DNA of 7,056 nt from Betaproteobacteria bacterium (GTDB lineage Bacteria; Pseudomonadota; Gammaproteobacteria; Burkholderiales; CANMPU01): the NCBI GenBank assembly GCA_947499755.1, contig CANMPU010000051.1, forward strand, positions 1 to 7,056, written 5' to 3'. A program made the translations under genes and the position numbers. Positions 1 through 7,056 of the stretch are shown here, piece after piece. The stretch's first letter is position 1, and the number at the start of each line of letters is the position of its first letter. The notes beneath the pieces are model-generated. The model saw only the letters and a list, made by a program, of their open reading frames with translations, did no database searches and was not told where the DNA came from.

Positions 1-249
1 AAAGCGCCGCGCTGCAAGATCGGAAGGAAGGCCGGAAATAACAGCGCCGATTTTTCTCCTGTATTCCCAACACACCGCCAAAATCGCCGCGAGCTGTATC
101 GCAATTTCGAATACCCTACCTTTAGCGTCGTTAAAATCTAAAACCTCTCCGACCAAAATCAGATGACCGGTGCTAGATACTGGAAGAAATTCCGTTAGGC
201 CTTCGACAATGCCGAGTACCAGCGCCTTGAGAAATAAAACAATATCCAT
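1..249 (-). CDS. uppP: Undecaprenyl-diphosphatase, N-terminal part (3' end outside the window)
   Basis: This is the first 83 codons of UppP (BacA), the inner-membrane enzyme that dephosphorylates undecaprenyl diphosphate so that the lipid carrier can be reused for peptidoglycan and O-antigen synthesis. Read on the minus strand from the ATG at 249-247, the protein starts [20 protein letters not shown] and continues [12 protein letters not shown]. This is the family's N-terminal signature, with the (E/Q)xxxE pair at Glu16 and Glu20, Ser26 and His29. A second hydrophobic segment with [13 protein letters not shown] (residues 48-60) follows, also typical. The family is usually about 265-280 residues, so roughly two thirds lie beyond base 1. 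The start fits the family exactly, although only a distant GAG precedes it and no good ribosome binding site is seen. It lies 88 bases downstream of thiC on the same strand. The frame is open to the window edge. Confidence 0.95.
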   Translation of the reverse strand, partial: MDIVLFLKALVLGIVEGLTEFLPVSSTGHLILVGEVLDFNDAKGRVFEIAIQLAAILAVCWEYRRKIGAVISGLPSDLAARRF

Positions 250-337
250 GCGGTTTAATTTGCTCTATATGAATGCGCGCTTGTGCGCTGTGGCACTACA
301 CCCGGAAGTAAAAAAATAGCCCTATAGCGAGCGGTCG

Positions 338-2348
<2,011 letters not shown>

Positions 2349-2356
2349 TGAGTGTG

Positions 2357-2385
2357 AAGCTACTGGAAATATGGAATAATTGCAA
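2357..2385 (-). promoter_or_regulatory. Candidate sigma-70 promoter of thiC
   Basis: On the minus strand TTGCAA (2385-2380) and TAGCTT (2362-2357) are separated by 17 bases. This would start transcription about 7 bases further on, just ahead of the riboswitch P1 helix, which is where the leader should begin. The -35 matches the consensus at 4 of 6 positions but the -10 only at 3 of 6, so position is the main argument. Confidence 0.3.
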
Positions 2386-2420
2386 GGTTGCCCTTTAATA
2401 TTTGTGACGAATGCTGAGAT

Positions 2421-3074
2421 ATGGATTTTGAACAAGCGCGCTATAACATGGTCGAAAGCCAGATCAGGACCTGGGAAGTTATCGATCAAGATGTGCTAGA
2501 TCTTTTGTTTGTGGTTAAACGCGAAGATTTTATACCGCCGCAATATCGCACGCTCGCGTTCGTCGACATGGAAATTCCTCTGGGTTACGGAGAGTTCATG
2601 TTGCCGGCAAAGCTGGAAGCGCGAATTTTACAAGAACTCGAACTGAAAAAAACCGATACCGTACTCGAAATAGGAACGGGGAGTGGTTATCTGACCGCCT
2701 TGCTCGCACACCGATCTCAGCATGTTACTAGTATCGAGATCATTCCAGAATTTAGCAAACAGACGCAACATAAGCTCGCTAACTTGGATTTTAGTAACGT
2801 GACATTAGAGATTGGCGATGGTGCGCGCGGTTGGAACAAATCGGCACCCTATGATGCTATTGTTTTAACGGGTTCCTTGCCGATGCTGCCAGACGTTTTC
2901 TTAAAACATTTGAAGCCGTTGGGACGACTATTCGCGGTGGTCGGGGACGCGCCTGCAATGCAAGCAAAATTGATCACGCATTCTCGCGCTAGCGTTTTTA
3001 GTACTATCGATCTTTTTGAAACTAACATTGCGCCGTTGCGTAATGCGCTACAACCAAAACGTTTCGTTTTTTAA
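2421..3074 (+). CDS. Protein-L-isoaspartate O-methyltransferase-like SAM methyltransferase (Pcm homologue beside tolC)
   Basis: This 217-residue protein has the Pcm (PIMT) fold. The SAM-binding motif VLEIGTGSGYLTALLA is at 81-96, an acidic ribose-binding residue at Glu107 (SIEIIPE), the IGDGARGW motif at 131-138, and the DAIVLTGSLPMLP strand at 145-157. True Pcm repairs isoaspartyl residues in damaged proteins by carboxyl methylation. Here the substrate loop reads PLGYGEFMLP (about 53-62) where E. coli Pcm has PIGQGQTISQP, so the serine expected in TIS appears to be Leu61, and TAAAP becomes TGSLP. SAM binding is therefore well supported but isoaspartyl repair is not. The start MDFEQARYNMVESQIR is the usual N-terminus of this subfamily, although only TGAG precedes the ATG, closely spaced. 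It is 28 bases upstream of tolC on the same strand, so the two are probably cotranscribed. From memory, relatives of this type often sit beside tolC in alpha- and betaproteobacteria. Probably cytoplasmic: no signal peptide. Confidence 0.85.
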   Translation: MDFEQARYNMVESQIRTWEVIDQDVLDLLFVVKREDFIPPQYRTLAFVDMEIPLGYGEFMLPAKLEARILQELELKKTDTVLEIGTGSGYLTALLAHRSQHVTSIEIIPEFSKQTQHKLANLDFSNVTLEIGDGARGWNKSAPYDAIVLTGSLPMLPDVFLKHLKPLGRLFAVVGDAPAMQAKLITHSRASVFSTIDLFETNIAPLRNALQPKRFVF

Positions 3075-3102
3075 TTTCCCCGTCGTCGAACTTGATTAAA
3101 CC

Positions 3103-4440
3103 ATGATGATTCTAAGAATTACACTTATTACCGCAGCGGCGCTCTTTAGCCCGTTAGCCCATTGTTTAGATTTGCTTGAGGTTTACCGCGAAGCGCAAAC
3201 TCAAGACACACAATTTGCCTCCGCGCGTGCTGCACATAGAGCCGGATTGGAAAAGCTCCCTCAAGGGCGCGCGTTACTGCTCCCCACGATCGGTTTTTCC
3301 GCCAATACGACTGACAACGAAACTGACACCACTTTTCGCAGTGCCAATCTGGCATTGTCGGGTGGTAATCAAAAATTTAACACCAACAACTATACCGTGT
3401 CACTGACGCAACCCATCTACAATTGGTCTAACTTCGTTCAATACCAGGAAGGCAAAATCGCAGTAACTCGGGCAGACGCAGCTTTTGGCGCTGCCGCACA
3501 GGATTTGATCCTACGTGCGGCGCAAGCGTATTTTGATGTATTGGGGGCACAGGACAATCTTACATTTGCGGCCGCGCAAAAAGAGGCGATAGGCGAGCAA
3601 CTCGCCCAGGCCAAGAGAAATTTTGAAGTGGGCACCGCGACCATCGTTGATACCTACGAGGCACAAGCGCGTTACGATTTAGTAAGCTCGCAAGAAGTGG
3701 CCGCCGCAAATAATCTTGAAATTAAGAAAAGCGCATTACAAGTTGTTATAGGTAAGCTTCCGGCGTCTCTTAAACCGCTCGCTAATGGCGTAACGCTAAG
3801 CCCGCCGGAACCAAATGATTTGGATAGCTGGGTGAACGATGCAATGCAAAACAGTTGGCAGATTAAATCGCAGCTCGCTGCTGCCGATCTTGCTGCAAGA
3901 GAGGTGGAGCGCAACCGTGGCGGTCATCATCCGACTCTCGACGTGGTTGCGTCTTACACAGATAACTCGTCTACTGGGGACGCAACCTTTGGCGTAGGCA
4001 GTGACGCAACGTCATCGCAGATTGGGTTGGAATTTAAATTACCGCTCTTCGCCGGTGGTGGTGTGTCATCCCGCGTAAGAGAAGCCGAAGCTAATAGAGA
4101 AAGGGCGTTGCAGGATCTGGAAACCGCGCGCAGAGATGTCGCGCAACGCACGCGCGAAGCATTTCTCGGAGTTACCAGCGGGATCTCTCAGGTAAGGGCG
4201 CTAGAGCAAGCGCTAATTTCTAGTCAAAGCTCTTTGGATTCAACTATAGTAGGGCGCGACGTTGGTGTCCGCACCGGGGTCGATGTGCTAAACGCGCAGC
4301 AATTGTTGTACAGTGCGAAACGCGATCTTTCTCAAGCGCGCTACACCACTATTATTAACGAACTAAAACTTAAATCCGCCGTCGGTAGTCTAGCCGATGG
4401 AGATCTTGCGCAAATTAATGCCTTGCTCGCGAGTGAGTAG
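3103..4440 (+). CDS. tolC: TolC-family outer membrane export channel
   Basis: The 445-residue product is an outer membrane factor of the TolC type: three copies form a beta-barrel plus a long periplasmic tunnel that docks to type I secretion or RND efflux pumps. A signal peptide is clear (MMILR, hydrophobic ITLITAAALFSPLA, cleavage probably near residue 21 before LDLLEVYREA). The mature part shows the family's two halves: LPTIGFSA (60-67) with HPTLDVVASY (276-285), VSLTQPIYN (99-107) with IGLEFKLPLFAGG (307-319), and FEVGTATIVDTYEAQARYD (174-192) with DVGVRTGVDVLNAQQLLYSA (386-405). The alanine- and glutamine-rich stretches between them are the coiled-coil helices. Length is normal. LAHC at the cleavage site resembles a lipobox, but His replaces the required Gly, Ala or Ser. 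An ATG at 3103 and another at 3106 are both possible, and neither has a ribosome binding site. It ends 6 bases from the convergent waaA. No inner-membrane pump or adaptor gene lies nearby. Confidence 0.95.
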   Translation: MMILRITLITAAALFSPLAHCLDLLEVYREAQTQDTQFASARAAHRAGLEKLPQGRALLLPTIGFSANTTDNETDTTFRSANLALSGGNQKFNTNNYTVSLTQPIYNWSNFVQYQEGKIAVTRADAAFGAAAQDLILRAAQAYFDVLGAQDNLTFAAAQKEAIGEQLAQAKRNFEVGTATIVDTYEAQARYDLVSSQEVAAANNLEIKKSALQVVIGKLPASLKPLANGVTLSPPEPNDLDSWVNDAMQNSWQIKSQLAAADLAAREVERNRGGHHPTLDVVASYTDNSSTGDATFGVGSDATSSQIGLEFKLPLFAGGGVSSRVREAEANRERALQDLETARRDVAQRTREAFLGVTSGISQVRALEQALISSQSSLDSTIVGRDVGVRTGVDVLNAQQLLYSAKRDLSQARYTTIINELKLKSAVGSLADGDLAQINALLASE

Positions 4441-4457
4441 CGTTTACTAGCTCTCGA
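4427..4457. other. Imperfect inverted repeat over the convergent tolC/waaA stop codons
   Basis: Arms TCGCGAGTGAGTA (from 4427) and TACTAGCTCTCGA (to 4457) surround a 5-base loop, GCGTT (4440-4444). They pair as 4 bp, then one mismatch, 4 bp including a T-G wobble, one mismatch, and 3 bp. It is the only structure in the 6-base gap and could act on both transcripts. There is no T-run on either side, so it is not a typical intrinsic terminator. Part of the symmetry comes simply from a TAG stop facing another TAG stop. Confidence 0.35.
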
Positions 4458-5700
4458 ATTTCAGTAACGACAACGTTCTTTCGGTGGCTCCTTGATATTG
4501 TTTGCTAAATGCTAAACCTGCCTGTCCCATCGCCTCGTACATTTGTTTTTGCTGAAACAACGCGTTTACCTTTTGCGCGGCCTCATTAATATCGCTCACC
4601 TGCAGCGCTGCGCCTGTATTGACCGCTAGCTGGGTAACTTCCGTAAAATTGTAAACATGCGGGCCAATAATTACGGCTTTCCCGCTAGCACACGCCTCAA
4701 TTAAATTTTGCGCACCGTAGGGCAGAAAACTACCACCGATAAGCGCAATATCACTGGCAGCGTAATAGGCAAACATTTCCCCCATGGTATCGCCCAGTAC
4801 GACTTTCGTATTGGCATCGATTGCTTCATTTGCGCTTCTCCTTTGGAAGCGAACGCCCCGCCTTTGCAATAGTGTTGCGACCTCGTCGAAGCGTTGCGGA
4901 TGGCGTGGAACAATAACAATTAGTATCCCTTCCGGCAAAAACGCATCGAGCTTATCTAGTAATAAAGCTTCTTCGCCTTCCCTGGTACTTGCCGCCAGCA
5001 AAATCCTACGATCGCGGCCAAACTTTTCTCTGAGTTCTCGGCCAAACGCAAGAGTCGTCGCGGAGGGGACAATGTCAAATTTCAGATTCCCGGTTACGTT
5101 CACTGTTTCAGCGCCTAAGCTTCGTAGGCGAATAGCATCCTCTTCAGTCTGTGCTGCGATGCCCGCCAAATCCGCTAAAGCTTGGCGTACTAAGTGAGTG
5201 ATCTGAGAATATTTGGTCGCCGAACGTTGTGAAAGCCTGGCATTGACTAAGTAAAGCGGCATTTTGTTTATATGGCATTGGTGAACCAAATTAAACCAAA
5301 TTTCTGTTTCCATCAATATGCCGACCCGTGGGCTAAAATGGCGTAAAAAACGCTTAACTGCAAACGGATAATCGTAGGGTAAATAGCAACGTAATACGCT
5401 ATCGCCAAAGAGTGCCTCGCCCGCTTCACGGCCTGTCGGCGTCATATGCGTGAGTAAAATTTGATGCGCCGGATAGCGTTCATTCAATTTCTTTATCAGT
5501 ATCTGCGCGGCACGCGTCTCTCCCACAGATACAGCATGTAGCCAAATTACGTTTTTAGAAAAAATACGATACCAGCCAAACCGTTCGCAAATGTGATTTA
5601 GGTACGCAGGCTGACGCCAGGCACGCCAAAGTAGATGGCCCAATATCTTGGGTAGCATGATGGTGAGTAATAAGGTGTAGCCGAAGCGCGTTTTAGTCAT
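4447..5700 (-). CDS. waaA: 3-deoxy-D-manno-octulosonic acid (Kdo) transferase
   Basis: WaaA (KdtA) transfers Kdo from CMP-Kdo to the lipid A precursor at the cytoplasmic face of the inner membrane, the first step of LPS inner-core assembly. The 417-residue protein is GT-B type. It has an N-terminal hydrophobic anchor (about 5-25), WLHAVSVGE at 53-61 with the expected catalytic base Glu61, METEIWFN at 130-137, GNLKFD at 204-209, STREGE at 238-243, PRHPQRF at 265-271, and GGSFLPYGAQNLIEA (322-336) followed by GPHVYNF (346-352). Small departures from E. coli are Phe for Pro in ETE(L/I)WPN and GAQN for GGHN. The ATG at 5700 overlaps the waaC stop as ATGA with no separate ribosome binding site, which points to translational coupling. 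One or more Kdo residues may be added, and the sequence does not tell which. Full length and intact. Confidence 0.96.
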   Translation of the reverse strand: MTKTRFGYTLLLTIMLPKILGHLLWRAWRQPAYLNHICERFGWYRIFSKNVIWLHAVSVGETRAAQILIKKLNERYPAHQILLTHMTPTGREAGEALFGDSVLRCYLPYDYPFAVKRFLRHFSPRVGILMETEIWFNLVHQCHINKMPLYLVNARLSQRSATKYSQITHLVRQALADLAGIAAQTEEDAIRLRSLGAETVNVTGNLKFDIVPSATTLAFGRELREKFGRDRRILLAASTREGEEALLLDKLDAFLPEGILIVIVPRHPQRFDEVATLLQRRGVRFQRRSANEAIDANTKVVLGDTMGEMFAYYAASDIALIGGSFLPYGAQNLIEACASGKAVIIGPHVYNFTEVTQLAVNTGAALQVSDINEAAQKVNALFQQKQMYEAMGQAGLAFSKQYQGATERTLSLLKFES

Positions 5701-6656
5701 GGTGTAAGCAGTTTTTCAACAGCGCTTGTGACTGCGGCTATGTCTGGTGCGCAACCAATATTTCCGACATTGATAATGCGGTCACTACCGTATAAGCCAG
5801 TTTCTTGCGGATTCGTTGCGCAGTAGATTCCAATAACTGGACATTTAAGCGCTACCGCAAAATGAGACAATCCAGTGTCAACACCAATTACGACTTTTGC
5901 GCGCCCAAGTAAGCTCGCAATATCTTCCAATCCAAGCCACGCAGGGCTGATTGCGCCTGCTATCTGGCTTGCCAATAATGCACTACGCGATTGCTCTTGC
6001 TCGCTTCCCCAAGGCAATAGCGAAACAATCCCTTTATTTGCGAGGTAGCTACCTAATCTTATCCAGTTGTCTATTGGCCAAAGCTTATTGGCCCCACTGC
6101 TTCCGTGTAGCAATACCGCGTACTGTTGCGTTGGCAACCATGGGAGAGCCGCGCTGTTAGCTGATATTCCAAAATCAATTTCAGCGGCGAGCGTGTAATT
6201 TAGTGCTTGAGCTGCAAGTTGGCGATTCCGCGTGATCGCGTGGCTACCCCACGGAACAGAAAACCTACGATTATAAAAAACAGCAGCGAGAGATTCTCGC
6301 GCGCTACCTCTATCGTAGCCGTAGCACACGCCGAGTGCCTGGCGCGCAATGACTGCGCTTTTGATTAACCCCTGAGTATCCAAGATACTATCGTAATCCT
6401 GTAGGCGCAGTTTCTGGCGAAAATTACGAATTTCTGCCCACGTGTTCGCGTTCGTAATCGTGCGGCGCCAGCGACGCAACGCAACCGGAATAACATTACT
6501 TAACCCCGCATGCATACCAGGGATAGCCGCAAATGCTTCTTCGACCACCCAATCGATCGTGGCTAACGGAAAATGCGCCACTAAATCGGTAACTACCGGA
6601 AGATTGTGCACGACATCGCCCATAGACGAAGTTTTGACCAGAAGTATTTTTTGCAT
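5697..6656 (-). CDS. waaC: Lipopolysaccharide heptosyltransferase I
   Basis: WaaC adds the first L-glycero-D-manno-heptose from ADP-heptose to Kdo in the LPS inner core, working in the cytoplasm at the inner membrane. The 319-residue protein is a GT-B, family-9 type enzyme. It starts MQKILLVKTSSMGDVVHNLP, with Asp14 in the position of the catalytic base. It continues with DWVVEEAFAAIP (35-46), LDTQGLIKSA (92-101) and GYDRGSARE (113-121), then HGSSGANKLWP (184-194) and the donor-binding GVDTGLSH (258-265) in the C-terminal domain. LDTQGLIKSA and GYDRGSARE favour heptosyltransferase I over WaaF. It is the first gene of a waaC-waaA operon, its TGA overlapping the waaA ATG. The start is the only sensible one near the family N-terminus, although upstream AGCAGAACAAACTG is not a recognisable ribosome binding site. 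Length is normal and all key motifs are present. Confidence 0.95.
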   Translation of the reverse strand: MQKILLVKTSSMGDVVHNLPVVTDLVAHFPLATIDWVVEEAFAAIPGMHAGLSNVIPVALRRWRRTITNANTWAEIRNFRQKLRLQDYDSILDTQGLIKSAVIARQALGVCYGYDRGSARESLAAVFYNRRFSVPWGSHAITRNRQLAAQALNYTLAAEIDFGISANSAALPWLPTQQYAVLLHGSSGANKLWPIDNWIRLGSYLANKGIVSLLPWGSEQEQSRSALLASQIAGAISPAWLGLEDIASLLGRAKVVIGVDTGLSHFAVALKCPVIGIYCATNPQETGLYGSDRIINVGNIGCAPDIAAVTSAVEKLLTP

Positions 6657-6740
6657 CAGTTTGTTCTGCTTTTCTTATGCATTCGCGTCGTGGCCGTATT
6701 CTTAAAACGGGATTTTGCTAAAAAACTTCTTACGAATGGA

Positions 6741-6766
6741 TATAATAAAACCCTGGGCCATATAAT
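6741..6766 (+). promoter_or_regulatory. Two perfect TATAAT boxes in the waaC/aminotransferase divergent region
   Basis: TATAAT occurs at 6741-6746 and again at 6761-6766 on the plus strand, exactly 20 bases apart, 60 and 40 bases before the aminotransferase ATG. Either could be a -10 element for that gene. Neither has a good -35: the best for the first is TTGCTA at 6715-6720 with a long 20-base spacer. The region (6657-6800) is AT-rich, so chance occurrence is possible. It must also hold the minus-strand waaC promoter, for which I see no clear match. Confidence 0.35.
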
Positions 6767-6800
6767 CCGCACACTCATTTATTTTTAAACGTATTTCTGA

Positions 6801-7056
6801 ATGGCTATCGAATTTATCGATCTTAAGGCGCAATATGCCTTGCTTAAGAACACAATCAATGCGCGAATCCAAACGGTCTTGGATCACGGTCAATATATCA
6901 TGGGGCCGGAGGTTGAGGAGTTAGAACATCGCCTCGCCGAATTTACTGGCGCAAAATATTGTATCACCTGCGCAAGCGGTACCGATGCATTACTAATCTC
7001 ACTAATGGCGTTGGAAATAAAACCTGGGGATGAAGTAATTACCTCGGCTTTTTCGT
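6801..7056 (+). CDS. DegT/DnrJ/EryC1/StrS-family sugar aminotransferase, N-terminal part (WbpE-like; continues past the window)
   Basis: These are the first 85 codons of a PLP-dependent nucleotide-sugar aminotransferase. The protein starts MAIEFIDLKAQY and continues with GQYIMGPEVEELE (30-42), FTGAKYCITCASGTDAL (48-64) and PGDEVITSAF (75-84). CASGTDAL is the PLP-phosphate-binding loop region of the family; the catalytic lysine lies beyond the window. The wording is closest, from memory, to WbpE, which aminates the 3-keto UDP-N-acetylglucosaminuronate derivative in O-antigen synthesis, but other amino-sugar substrates cannot be excluded from this fragment. The start is firm: a TGA stop in the same frame immediately precedes the ATG (6798-6800). 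No ribosome binding site is visible. It diverges from waaC, and its presence suggests an O-antigen or nucleotide-sugar cluster to the right. Confidence 0.9.
   Translation, partial: MAIEFIDLKAQYALLKNTINARIQTVLDHGQYIMGPEVEELEHRLAEFTGAKYCITCASGTDALLISLMALEIKPGDEVITSAFS

Noticed and set aside
310..337. Possible thiC terminator: a run of seven T on the minus strand (316-310) after the thiC stop
   Set aside because: The bases before the T-run (CGACCGCTCGCTATAGGGCTA) give no stem longer than 3-4 pairs with an allowed loop, so an intrinsic terminator is not supported.
4784..5197. 137-residue plus-strand open frame inside waaA
   Set aside because: It is antisense to conserved waaA codons, its composition is a serine- and arginine-rich reflection of that gene, and no ribosome binding site or domain is seen.
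6606..6788. 60-residue plus-strand open frame between waaC and the aminotransferase
   Set aside because: It begins inside the antisense of waaC and ends in the AT-rich spacer; no ribosome binding site and no family resemblance.
6702..6893. 63-residue minus-strand open frame upstream of waaC
   Set aside because: About half of it is antisense to the conserved N-terminus of the aminotransferase and the rest is AT-rich spacer. No recognisable motif.

Overview
The window reads as ordinary chromosomal DNA of a Gram-negative proteobacterium, most likely a betaproteobacterium of the Nitrosomonadales type. This placement is an inference from gene content: a methyltransferase-tolC pair, waaC next to waaA, a WbpE-like sugar aminotransferase, and a single thiC under a TPP riboswitch. 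Base composition looks near 50% GC throughout, and no tRNA, rRNA, insertion sequence, CRISPR array, phage gene or attachment site is visible. No stretch longer than about 220 bases lacks a gene, and the largest gap (2204-2420) is mostly riboswitch.

Layout. (1) On the minus strand, 1-249 is the N-terminal third of undecaprenyl-diphosphatase (uppP), cut by the window edge. (2) On the minus strand, 338-2203 is thiC, the HMP-phosphate synthase of thiamine biosynthesis. Its leader carries a complete TPP riboswitch (about 2250-2348) followed by a hairpin that can hide the Shine-Dalgarno sequence. (3) On the plus strand, 2421-3074 is a Pcm-like methyltransferase homologue whose substrate-side serine motif is altered; 28 bases later comes tolC (3103-4440), so the two probably share an operon. 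(4) On the minus strand, waaC (5697-6656) and waaA (4447-5700) overlap by ATGA and form an LPS inner-core operon converging on tolC with 6 bases between stop codons. (5) On the plus strand, the 5' end of a DegT-family sugar aminotransferase (6801 to the right edge) diverges from waaC across a 144-base AT-rich intergenic region.

How they fit together. Most of the window serves the cell envelope: uppP recycles the lipid carrier for peptidoglycan and O-antigen, waaA and waaC build the Kdo-heptose inner core on lipid A, the aminotransferase points to a nucleotide-sugar or O-antigen cluster beginning to the right, and tolC supplies an outer-membrane export channel. thiC is the metabolic exception and the clearest case of visible regulation.

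I see no strong case for a wholly new system. The most useful leads are the mutually exclusive base pairing in the thiC leader, the non-canonical methyltransferase coupled to tolC, and the fact that only thiC among the seven starts has a strong Shine-Dalgarno sequence.
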